From Cellulosimicrobium protaetiae (lineage in GTDB: Bacteria > Actinomycetota > Actinomycetes > Actinomycetales > Cellulomonadaceae): 64,000 nucleotides of DNA. The stretch is taken from assembly GCF_009708005.2 (NCBI RefSeq), contig NZ_CP052757.1, forward strand, positions 2,666,001-2,730,000, in the 5' to 3' direction. Positions 57,128-64,000 of the stretch are shown piece by piece. The notes under the pieces were generated by a model. That model did no database searches. It was not told where the DNA came from and worked only from the letters and a program-made list of their open reading frames with translations. The translations under genes were made by a program, and so were the position numbers. The stretch's first letter is position 1; each line of letters starts with the position of its first letter.

Positions 57128-58029
57128 GCGTTCTCTCCTTCGTTCTGTGCTGCGTCGGCAGCGGCGGCGAACCGCGTCGTCAGCGCGCCGAGCCCGGCGA
57201 CGCGGATCGTCACGGCGTCGCCGTGCGCGAGCGGGCGGTGCGCGGCGAGCGCGTCGGGCAGCTTCTGGGGGGTCCCGGTCGAGATCACGTCGCCGGGCTC
57301 GAGGGTCATGACCTGGCTGACGTACGCGACCAGGTCCGGCAGACGGAACACCATCGTCGAGGTGCTCTGCGACACCGTGACGGCGCCCTCGCGCTCCACC
57401 TCGACCACGAGGTCGTGGAAGTCGGGCACCTCGTCGGCGGTCACCACGGCGGGGCCGAGCTGGCCGAACCCGTCGAAGCACTTGCCGAGCGTCCACTGGC
57501 TCGACCGGCGCTGCCACGCGCGGTCCGAGACGTCGTCGAACAGCGTGTACCCCGCGACGTGCGACATCGCGTCCTCGGGGCGCACGCGGTGCGCCCGCGC
57601 CCCGATCAAGACCGCGATCTCGCCCTCGTAGTCGACGTCGTCCGCGACCGGCGGCAGCGTCACGACGTCGTCGGGACCGCTCAGCGTGTTCGGCGTCTTG
57701 ACGAACACGTCGGGGAACGCCGGGTCGGCCGCCGTCGGGTCCTCGCCGTCGGGCACGTGCCCGCGGTAGTTGTACCCGAGGCACAGGATCGTGCGCGGGC
57801 GCACGGGGGGTGCGAGCCGGGCGTCGTCGGCGAGCGGCAGCGCGGCGGCGACCGCGCCCTCGACGGCGGCGCGGGCGCGCGCGCCGAGCGCGGCGTCCGC
57901 GAGGACGTCGGTGACCGTGACGCCCGGGCCGAGGACCGGGGTCAGGTCGAGCAGGCGCTCACGGGCGCCGTCGGGCACGAGGGCGCCGGGGCGCTCCTCG
58001 CCGTCGGGGACGTGCGTGACGAGCCTCAC
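57124..58029 (-). CDS. Fumarylacetoacetate hydrolase (FAH) family protein
   Basis: The 301-residue protein has the FAH fold: CLGYNYRGHVPDGED (substrate/metal start), FVKTPNTLSGPDDVVTLP, the acidic metal ligands DYEGEIAVLIG, DDVSDRAWQRRSSQWTLGKC and the end DVISTGTPQKLPDAL. Known members hydrolyse or dehydrate 2-keto-acids, including diketo-deoxy sugar acids in non-phosphorylative sugar pathways. The usual KDG kinase and aldolase are not here, so this enzyme may act on KDG or a diketo derivative; this is inference. It overlaps kduD and the GH88 gene by four bases each, so tightly coupled. Confidence 0.88.
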   Translation of the reverse strand: MRLVTHVPDGEERPGALVPDGARERLLDLTPVLGPGVTVTDVLADAALGARARAAVEGAVAAALPLADDARLAPPVRPRTILCLGYNYRGHVPDGEDPTAADPAFPDVFVKTPNTLSGPDDVVTLPPVADDVDYEGEIAVLIGARAHRVRPEDAMSHVAGYTLFDDVSDRAWQRRSSQWTLGKCFDGFGQLGPAVVTADEVPDFHDLVVEVEREGAVTVSQSTSTMVFRLPDLVAYVSQVMTLEPGDVISTGTPQKLPDALAAHRPLAHGDAVTIRVAGLGALTTRFAAAADAAQNEGENA

Positions 58030-59201
58030 CAGTACCGCACCCAGCCCGGGCGCGTGTGGCGCACGAGCGCCTCGAGGTAGAAGTAGTCGCCCCACAGGCA
58101 GCCCTCGTCGACGCCGATGCTCTTCGGCGCGTCGTAGACGGAGTGGAGCAGCAGGGCGTCGGAGTCCGCGCCCTCGGCGGCGGGCGTGTACCCGGTGACC
58201 AGTGCGCGCAGCATGTCGTAACCGGCACGCGCGTACCGGTCGCGCCGCTCGGGGTCGGTCTCGACCGACGCGAGCTCGTGCAGCCCGCAGGCCGCGATCG
58301 CGGCGGCCGAGCTGTCGCGCGGGGCGTCGCTGCCATCGGTGTAGACGAGGTCCCAGAAGGGCACGCCGTCCGAGGGCAGGTGCGCGAGGAAGTAGTCGGC
58401 GCAGCGCCGCGACGCCTCCAGCAGCGCGGGGTTCCCCGTGACCTGGTGGTTCATCGCGAAGCCGTAGATGCCCCACGCCTGGCCGCGGGCCCAGCACGAG
58501 TCGTCGCCCGCACCCTGCTCCGTGCCGCCGCGCAGCGCCTCGCCCGTCACGGCATCCCAGTAGAACGTGTGGAACGTCGTGTCGTCGTCGCGCAGGATGT
58601 GCGCCTCGAGCTGCTCGGTGTGGCGGCGGACCGCGTCGGGGAAGCGGGCCTCGCCCGTCTGCTCGCCCGCCCACGTCAGGAGCGGCATGTTCATGAGGCT
58701 GTCGATGATCGTGCGCCCGCGCTGGGCCGGGTCGGACAGGTCGCCCCAGGCCTGGAGGATGCCCGCGGGCTCGAGGAACCGGATCATGAGGTGGTCCGCG
58801 GCCGAGAGCGCGGCGGTGCGCGCCGTCTCGTCGCCTAGCAGTCGCCAGGGCGCGACGCACGACAGCGTGTAGAGGAACCCGAGGTCGTGGGTCTGCAGGT
58901 CCTCGCCCTGGGCGACGCGCCGGGCGAAGTCGGCGACGTGGCGCTCGCCCGCGACGCGGAACGCGTCGTCGCCCGTCACCTCGTACGCGAGCCACTGCAT
59001 CCCCGGCCAGAAGCTCGTGGTCCAGCCCCGGTTCGCGCCCTCCGCGAACTCGGGGGTCGCCGGGCGCGGCGGGTAGAGGCCGTCGCGGGTGGTGTCGTCG
59101 GGGTAGGTGTCGCCGAACGCGGCGATGTTGCGACGGACCGTCGCGATCGCTGCGTCGACGGCGGGTGCGAGCTCGGTGGCGAGCTCGGTGGCGAGCGTCA
59201 T
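58026..59201 (-). CDS. Unsaturated glucuronyl hydrolase, GH88 family
   Basis: The 391-residue (alpha/alpha)6-barrel enzyme removes the unsaturated uronic acid made by polysaccharide lyases. The catalytic pair of the family is present at matching spacing: Asp106 in THDLGFLYTLS and Asp167 in IIDSLMNMPLL, 61 residues apart as in Bacillus UGL (88 and 149). WARGQAWGIYGFAMNHQ and CLWGDYFYLEALVRH complete the signature. No signal peptide, so it works in the cytoplasm on imported oligosaccharides. Downstream genes overlap it by four bases. Confidence 0.94.
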   Translation of the reverse strand: MTLATELATELAPAVDAAIATVRRNIAAFGDTYPDDTTRDGLYPPRPATPEFAEGANRGWTTSFWPGMQWLAYEVTGDDAFRVAGERHVADFARRVAQGEDLQTHDLGFLYTLSCVAPWRLLGDETARTAALSAADHLMIRFLEPAGILQAWGDLSDPAQRGRTIIDSLMNMPLLTWAGEQTGEARFPDAVRRHTEQLEAHILRDDDTTFHTFYWDAVTGEALRGGTEQGAGDDSCWARGQAWGIYGFAMNHQVTGNPALLEASRRCADYFLAHLPSDGVPFWDLVYTDGSDAPRDSSAAAIAACGLHELASVETDPERRDRYARAGYDMLRALVTGYTPAAEGADSDALLLHSVYDAPKSIGVDEGCLWGDYFYLEALVRHTRPGWVRYW

Positions 59202-59273
59202 CAGGACTTCCTTCTGGTCGGCGCACGACGGTGCGGCGACGGTCGGTGTGCGGGGTCTGAGGGCCAGGGAGGG

Positions 59274-60005
59274 CTACGGGTTCCGCTCCAGCACGGAGCG
59301 CAGCGCGTGCCGTGCCGCGCCCCACGCGACGAAGAGGAGCGGAGCGAGCGCGAGACCCAGGCCCACGGCGGGACGGGTGGCGACGAGCGAGACGAGCATG
59401 CCGAGCACGAGCAGCGAGGGCGCCGTGAGGTACCAGCGGCGCACGCCCGCGAACAGGCTGACGCGCAGCAGCTCGCGCAGCCGCAGCGTCGGGTGGTCGG
59501 GGAGGGCGACCGTCGCGACGAGCGCGGTCACGAGCCCCAGGGCGCCGAGCGTCACGAAGAACGGGATGGCGACGGCGCCGACGGGAAGCCCCCAGACCGC
59601 GCGCACGTCGACGGCGACCACGACGAGGAGACCGGTCGTCAGCGCGCCGAGCGCGACGGCCCGGCGCCAGTGGGTGCGGTAGCCGCGCCAGAACGTGCGC
59701 ACGGGCTGGACCGAGCCGTCCGCGGAGAACGCGCGGAACACCGCGAACGCCGCGACGACCGCCGGCGCGCAGAACGGCGCGAGGAGCACGAGCGCCGGCC
59801 AGGACGCGGCCGGGTCGGTCGTCAGCAGGAGCACGACGAGGGGCAGGGCGGCGAGCACGACGAGCACGTTCGTGACGAGGCCCGTGTAGACGGTGCCGAA
59901 CGCCAGCTCGTACATCTCGTGGTTGAAGATGCGCCGCCGGGGAGCCTGCGAGGACGCCCTCGAGGGTCGCGTGCCGGTCCTGGGCGGGACGGTCGTGGTG
60001 GCCAT
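59274..60005 (-). CDS. DUF624 (YesL-like) membrane protein
   Basis: The 243-residue protein has about five or six membrane helices after a 25-residue cytoplasmic start; MYELAFGTVYTGLVTNVLVV and TFWRGYRTHWRRAVALGALT resemble YesL/DUF624 proteins, which sit in ABC-importer operons for plant polysaccharides in Bacillus and actinobacteria. The role may be to assist or regulate the permease. It follows the second permease by only four bases, so is co-transcribed. Confidence 0.82.
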   Translation of the reverse strand: MATTTVPPRTGTRPSRASSQAPRRRIFNHEMYELAFGTVYTGLVTNVLVVLAALPLVVLLLTTDPAASWPALVLLAPFCAPAVVAAFAVFRAFSADGSVQPVRTFWRGYRTHWRRAVALGALTTGLLVVVAVDVRAVWGLPVGAVAIPFFVTLGALGLVTALVATVALPDHPTLRLRELLRVSLFAGVRRWYLTAPSLLVLGMLVSLVATRPAVGLGLALAPLLFVAWGAARHALRSVLERNP

Positions 60006-60009
60006 CGCG

Positions 60010-60906
60010 TCAGCCCTTCACGCCGGTGGTCGCGATGCCCTCGACGAAGTAGCGCTGGCCGAGGAGGAAGATCACCGCGATGGGCAGCACCGAGAGGACG
60101 GAGCCCGTCATGATGAGCGCGTACTCGGCGTTGTACTGGCTGATGAACGTCTTGAGACCCAGCTGGACGGTCCACAGCTCGGGGCTGCGCAGGTAGATCA
60201 GGGGCCCGAGGTAGTCGTTCCAGGTGTTGACGAACGTCAGGAGCGTGAGGCTCGCGATCGCCGGCACGGACAGCGGCAGCATGATCCGCCGCCAGATGCC
60301 CCACTCCGAGAGCCCGTCGATGCGCGCGGCCTCGTTGAGCGACTCGGGGATCGACTCGAAGTACTGCTTCATGAGGAAGACGCCGAACGCGCCGAACGCC
60401 TGGAGCAGCAGGATCGACCACAGCGTGTTCGCGAGCCCGAAGTCGGACAGCATGACGAACTGCGGGATCATGTACGACTGCCAGGGCACCGCGATGGTCC
60501 CGATGTAGACCAGGAAGAGCAGGTCGCGCCCGGGGAAGCGCATCCGGGCGAACCCGTAGGCGGCGAAGCTCCCGGTGAAGACCTGGAGGAACGTGACGCC
60601 GACGGACAGCAGCAGGGTGTTCCCGAGCCACGTCGTCATGTCCGAGCGTGTCCAGATGTCCAGGTAGTTCTGCCAGACCACGGGGTCCGGGATCCACTGG
60701 ACGGGCACGGTGAAGACCTGGTTGTTGGTCTTCAGCGACGAGATGATCATCCAGACGAAGGGGAGCAGCAGCCCCAGGGCGGCGACCGTCATGACGACGT
60801 AGCCGACGGCCTTACCGACGACGGGGCCGACCCGGCGGTCCTCCGTCCGGAGCACCTGAACCGGCGTGGCGGGGGCGTCGGTGGGAGGGGTCTCGAGGGC
60901 GGTCAT
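60010..60906 (-). CDS. Sugar ABC transporter permease, MalG type
   Basis: The 298-residue inner-membrane permease has six helices and the MalG-type EAA loop ESLNEAARIDGLSEWGIWRR facing the ATPase. PFVWMIISSLKTNNQVF and FVNTWNDYLGPLIYL are conserved. It is coupled to the first permease by a TGATG overlap. No ATPase gene lies in the visible cluster; a shared MsmK-type ATPase is expected elsewhere. Confidence 0.94.
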   Translation of the reverse strand: MTALETPPTDAPATPVQVLRTEDRRVGPVVGKAVGYVVMTVAALGLLLPFVWMIISSLKTNNQVFTVPVQWIPDPVVWQNYLDIWTRSDMTTWLGNTLLLSVGVTFLQVFTGSFAAYGFARMRFPGRDLLFLVYIGTIAVPWQSYMIPQFVMLSDFGLANTLWSILLLQAFGAFGVFLMKQYFESIPESLNEAARIDGLSEWGIWRRIMLPLSVPAIASLTLLTFVNTWNDYLGPLIYLRSPELWTVQLGLKTFISQYNAEYALIMTGSVLSVLPIAVIFLLGQRYFVEGIATTGVKG

Positions 60907-61853
60907 CACGCCTCCTTCTTCTTGTTCCAGAAGAACTGGAACAGCGTCACGGCGATGCAGATGAGGAAGAGGGAGACCGAGACCGCGGACGCGTAGCCGA
61001 ACTGGTTCTCCACGAAGCCCTTCTGCCAGATGTACTGGCTCAGGACGAGGGTCGACTGCCCGGGCCCGCCGTTGGTCATGACGAGGATGAGGTCGAAGAC
61101 CTTGAACGAACCGATGGTGAGCATCACGGTGACGAAGAACATCGTGGGGCGCAGGCAGGGCAGGGTCACGTTGAGGAACCGCTGCCAGGCGCTCGCACCG
61201 TCCATGCGCGCCGCCTCGTGCAGCTCGGCGGGCACGGTCTGCAGGCCCGCGAGGAGCAGCAGCATGTAGTAGCCCATCTCGCGCCACGTGCCGACGATGA
61301 TGACGGCGGGCATCGCCCAGGTGGCGGACGTGGTCCAGCCCGGCGGGTCGTCGACGCCGAGGGCGGTCAGGAACTGGTTGATCGGCCCGAACTCGGGGCT
61401 GAAGAGCATGTTCCACACCACCGCGATCGCGACGATCGACGTGATGTAGGGGAAGAACGCGACCGTGCGGAAGAAGGCGACCCCCCGCATCTTGCGGTTG
61501 AGCAGCAGGGCGAGGCCGAGGGCCGCGGCCAGGGTGAGCGGGATGTGCACGACCGCGTAGTAGAGCGTGTTGAGCAACGCCTTGTGGTAGCTGCCGTCCT
61601 GGACGAGCCGCGCGTAGTTGTCGACCCCGGTCCACTGCGCCACGCCGAACACGTTCCAGTTCGTGAACGACATGTAGAAGAGGATCAGCACGGGGACGAG
61701 GGTGAGGATCGTGAACCCGACGAAGTTCGGCAGGATGAAGCTCCAGCCGATGAGGGTGTTGCGCCACTTCAGCCGGCTGCCCGGCCGACGGCGCGGGGTG
61801 GGTGCGCCGGCCGCGGCGACGAGCTCGCGCTCTTCGACGGCGTTGGTCGCCAT
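60906..61853 (-). CDS. Sugar ABC transporter permease, MalF type
   Basis: The 315-residue permease has the N-terminal LIGWSFILPNFVGFTIL helix, TGVDNYARLV, and the EAA loop ELHEAARMDGASAWQRFLNV. ATG at 61853. It is separated from the binding-protein gene by 77 bases that contain a strong hairpin. With the other permease it forms the importer channel for oligosaccharides carrying an unsaturated uronic acid, judged from neighbours. Confidence 0.94.
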   Translation of the reverse strand: MATNAVEERELVAAAGAPTPRRRPGSRLKWRNTLIGWSFILPNFVGFTILTLVPVLILFYMSFTNWNVFGVAQWTGVDNYARLVQDGSYHKALLNTLYYAVVHIPLTLAAALGLALLLNRKMRGVAFFRTVAFFPYITSIVAIAVVWNMLFSPEFGPINQFLTALGVDDPPGWTTSATWAMPAVIIVGTWREMGYYMLLLLAGLQTVPAELHEAARMDGASAWQRFLNVTLPCLRPTMFFVTVMLTIGSFKVFDLILVMTNGGPGQSTLVLSQYIWQKGFVENQFGYASAVSVSLFLICIAVTLFQFFWNKKKEA

Positions 61854-61888
61854 GGGGGACTCCTGTGGTCGATTCCGAGTGGTCCGCG

Positions 61889-61920
61889 GTGGTGGCCCGG
61901 CCGGACGGCCGGGCCACCAC
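61889..61920 (-). terminator. Hairpin between binding-protein and permease genes
   Basis: A perfect 14-bp stem (61889-61902 with 61907-61920) with loop GGAC lies 10 bases after the binding-protein stop. Such hairpins often keep the binding-protein mRNA stable and reduce permease expression. Confidence 0.8.
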
Positions 61921-61930
61921 GGGGTCGGGG

Positions 61931-63244
61931 TCAGCCGAGGCCGGCCTCGCTCTGGACGCGCTGCCCGGCCTCCTCGACCGCCGCGTCGACGGCCGTCGAG
62001 CCGGACATCACGGCCGAGTGGAGGTCGTTGAGGATGTTCTGGACGATGGCGGTCTGGGTCGCGACCGGGTTCTCAGGACGGGTGTCGTGCGTCGAGAACG
62101 CGAACTTCGACAGGTCGTCGCCGGGCACGCCGTCGAGCGCGAAGAAGGTCTCCGTGACCGCGTCGTTGGTGAGCGCGGGGGTGATCCCGATCTCGGCGAG
62201 CGCCTGCGCGCCCTCCTCGCCGGCCGCGAACGCGAGGAAGTCCTTCGCGGCGGCGACCTTCGCCTCGTCGACCTTGGGGTTGATGCCGAGGCCGGTCGGG
62301 TCGCCGAAGGTCACCGGCGTGGCGTCGGTGCCCGTGGTCGAGGCGTCGGCCTGCGGGATCGGCGCGATGCCCCACTCGAACTCGTTGGCCTCGCCCGACG
62401 CCTGCTGCGCGATGAGGGTCGCGGTGTACCACGTGCCCATGGGCAGCATCGCGGCCTTCTGCAGCCCGAACTCACCCTGGTAGGTCAGGGTGTTCGTCGT
62501 GATCGTGCCGAAGTCCACCTGCGCGCCGGCGTCCTGCAGGGCCAGGGCGCGCTCGTAGTACGGCGCGAGGTAGGAGTAGTCGCCCGAGAGCAGGTCGGCG
62601 TCCTCGCCCTGGGCGAGCGCGAAGCCCTGGACCGTCGACTGCCAGTTGTGGAGGTAGGTGCCCTTCACCCCGTCGCCGGAGAGCGCCGCGGAGATGTCCT
62701 GCGCGGCCTGGTCGTAGTCGTCCCACGTCCACGACCCGTCGGGCTCGGCGACGCCCGCCTGCGCGAAGAGGTCCTTGTCGTAGTACAGGACCCACGAGTC
62801 CTGGCGATACGGCACCGCGTACGACTTGCCGTCCTCGGCCTCGTACTGGTCCAGGCCGCCCGTCGCCGGGTCCAGCTCGCCCACGACGTCGGACACGTCG
62901 AGGAGCTGCGCGCCGTTCGAGTAGGTCACGAAGTCCTTGAGGTTCTTCAGGACGTACACGTCGGGCGCGGTGCCCGCGGCGAGGTCGGCGGTCATTGCCG
63001 TGGCGTAGTCGTTGCCCGCGGGGTACTCGACGACGTCGACCGTCACGTCGGGGTTCGCCTCGTGGTAGGCGTCGGCGAGGGTCTGGAACTCCGGCGTGGA
63101 GTCGAGGCTCCAGCCCGCCAGGGTGAGGGTGACGGGGCCGTCGGCCGTCGTCTCCGCACCACCGTCGGCGCCACCGCCGCAGGCCGTCAGGGTCAGGGCG
63201 ACGGCGGCGGTGGCACCGATCGCGATCGGGGTCGTGCGCTTCAT
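61931..63244 (-). CDS. Sugar ABC transporter substrate-binding lipoprotein
   Basis: The 437-residue extracytoplasmic receptor has a lipoprotein signal (residues 1-21, lipobox LTAC with Cys22) and the COG1653-type fold: TLAGWSLDSTPEFQTLADAY, APDVYVLKNLKDFV, SYAVPYRQDSWVLYYDKDLF, AGVAEPDGSWTWDDYDQAAQ and AAMLPMGTWYTATLI. It should bind the oligosaccharide delivered to the two permeases. ATG at 63244 follows an AAGGAGAG ribosome site. A 16-base palindrome lies upstream. Confidence 0.94.
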   Translation of the reverse strand: MKRTTPIAIGATAAVALTLTACGGGADGGAETTADGPVTLTLAGWSLDSTPEFQTLADAYHEANPDVTVDVVEYPAGNDYATAMTADLAAGTAPDVYVLKNLKDFVTYSNGAQLLDVSDVVGELDPATGGLDQYEAEDGKSYAVPYRQDSWVLYYDKDLFAQAGVAEPDGSWTWDDYDQAAQDISAALSGDGVKGTYLHNWQSTVQGFALAQGEDADLLSGDYSYLAPYYERALALQDAGAQVDFGTITTNTLTYQGEFGLQKAAMLPMGTWYTATLIAQQASGEANEFEWGIAPIPQADASTTGTDATPVTFGDPTGLGINPKVDEAKVAAAKDFLAFAAGEEGAQALAEIGITPALTNDAVTETFFALDGVPGDDLSKFAFSTHDTRPENPVATQTAIVQNILNDLHSAVMSGSTAVDAAVEEAGQRVQSEAGLG

Positions 63245-63268
63245 TCCTTGCTCTCCTTCGAGTTCGGC

Positions 63269-63284
63269 GGCCCGACGTCGGGCC
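63269..63284. repeat. 16-base perfect palindrome before the binding-protein gene
   Basis: GGCCCGACGTCGGGCC lies 25 bases before the binding-protein start on its strand. It shares the CCGACGTCGG core with the palindrome before rbpA. It may be an operator or a short leader hairpin. Confidence 0.4.
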
Positions 63285-63332
63285 TGGTCCCGGCCCGGCT
63301 CCAGTCGCCGGTCGGGGTCGTCCGTGGGTGTG

Positions 63333-64000
63333 TCAGGGCAGGTCGGTGAGGGTCCGCTCGCCGTCCGGCCAGTGCACGACGGCAGCTCGGCCTGCCGCCG
63401 TGAGCTCGGGTGCCGGCACCGTGCGGCGCGGGACCGAGGGGAACGTGTCGCGGGGCGGGCCCGCGAGGGTGAGGAGCACGGCGCGCCAGCGTCCGGGCTC
63501 GACGGGCAGGTCGACCACGTCCACCGTGGACCGCGGGCCCAGCGGTGAGGCGTCGCCGCGGTGCTCGCGCCGTACGGCCGGGGCACCCGGCCCCAGCGCC
63601 ACGACGTCGGTGACGAGCCCGTCGCCCGCGACGACGGGCCAGCCGCCCACGCGCAGACGCAGGTCGTGAGGGTCGAGGCCTGCGGCGAGCTCGTCGACGC
63701 GCACGAGGCGCACCTCCCACGGCCCGCGCACGAACGAGACCACCGTGAGCGTGGCCGCGTCGGTCGCGACGCCCGGCAGCCCGGAGCCGTGGTCGCGCCC
63801 GTCCGTGTCGGCGTCGAGCCAGTGCGCGCGCGCCACGGAGCCCGAGACGCCGACGGGCACCCGGCCCGCGCTGTCGTCGACGCGCGTGTCGAGCGAGCGC
63901 CAGCCCGTGCGGTGCGTCGCGCGGCCGGCCGCGTCGACGAGCGTGACGCTCTGGTCGACGGGCGAGACGCGGCTCGCGAGGTCGGACCACGGCGCGGTCG
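63333..64000 (-). CDS. C-terminal part of a polysaccharide-utilisation protein (DUF2264-like?)
   Basis: The frame is open to the right edge; 221 residues plus stop are visible, N-terminus missing. The visible part is beta-rich: SLDTRVDDSAGRVPVGVSGS, then TVVSFVRGPWEVRLVRVDEL, LRVGGWPVVAGDG and a closing region GRWRAVLLTLAGPPRDTFPS. The GPWEVRLVRV and GGWPV stretches recall the C-terminus of DUF2264 or heparinase II/III-like proteins. Position at the head of the uronide operon fits an accessory hydrolase or lyase. Identification is tentative. An internal ATG-like start at 63860 is not needed. Confidence 0.5.
   Translation of the reverse strand, partial: TAPWSDLASRVSPVDQSVTLVDAAGRATHRTGWRSLDTRVDDSAGRVPVGVSGSVARAHWLDADTDGRDHGSGLPGVATDAATLTVVSFVRGPWEVRLVRVDELAAGLDPHDLRLRVGGWPVVAGDGLVTDVVALGPGAPAVRREHRGDASPLGPRSTVDVVDLPVEPGRWRAVLLTLAGPPRDTFPSVPRRTVPAPELTAAGRAAVVHWPDGERTLTDLP

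Overview
The window is high-GC DNA from an actinobacterium. Gene content (whiA, rbpA, opcA, an AroH-type chorismate mutase, a parA-scpA-scpB-rluB string) and gene order fit Micrococcales, probably the Cellulomonadaceae/Promicromonosporaceae group; that placement is inference from gene order and base composition, not from a search. It looks like ordinary core chromosome for about 55 kb, followed by a carbohydrate-use cluster that runs off the right edge. I see no tRNA, rRNA, CRISPR array, transposase or prophage gene.

Layout. 1-13.4 kb: the end of a GNAT acetyltransferase, a hotdog thioesterase divergent from polA, a methyltransferase divergent from pfkA, rpsA, an ABC exporter divergent from its probable MarR regulator, coaE-pcp, and a wall-anchored surface protein. 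13.4-19 kb: uvrB, then a yybP-ykoY-type (manganese) leader in front of two tandem terC genes and a kinase-fold gene. 19-29 kb: YciI-like and metallo-beta-lactamase-fold genes, uvrA behind a LexA-type box, an OsmC protein, uvrC, and rapZ-yvcK-whiA. 29.5-33.7 kb: gap-pgk-tpiA-secG and rbpA, with strong hairpins between the glycolytic genes. 33.8-41.4 kb (minus strand): tkt-tal-zwf-opcA-pgl-O-methyltransferase, the pentose phosphate block. 41.7-53.5 kb: ctaB, xerD, parA-scpA-scpB-rluB, aroH-cmk-plsC, then an EamA transporter and a DUF1801 protein sitting before der and an unknown membrane protein. 53.5-55.3 kb: an FMN reductase and YczE-like membrane protein divergent from a second MarR gene. 55.4-64 kb (minus strand): kduI, kduD, an FAH-family gene, a GH88 unsaturated glucuronyl hydrolase, a DUF624 protein, a sugar ABC importer and a cut-off gene, together an unsaturated-uronide utilisation locus.

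The most useful non-coding signals are: a repeated -10-like hexamer six or seven bases upstream of at least eleven start codons, which points to leaderless mRNAs and fixes many starts; the riboswitch-type leader before terC; an SOS box over the -35 region of uvrA; two MarR operator arrangements, one with paired ten-base palindromes 31 bp apart; punctuating hairpins in the central-carbon operons; and two unrelated palindromic repeat elements, each lying between convergent genes. The strongest candidates for new biology are the riboswitch/terC/terC/kinase module and the kduD-FAH pairing, which may indicate a non-standard route for 2-keto-3-deoxygluconate.
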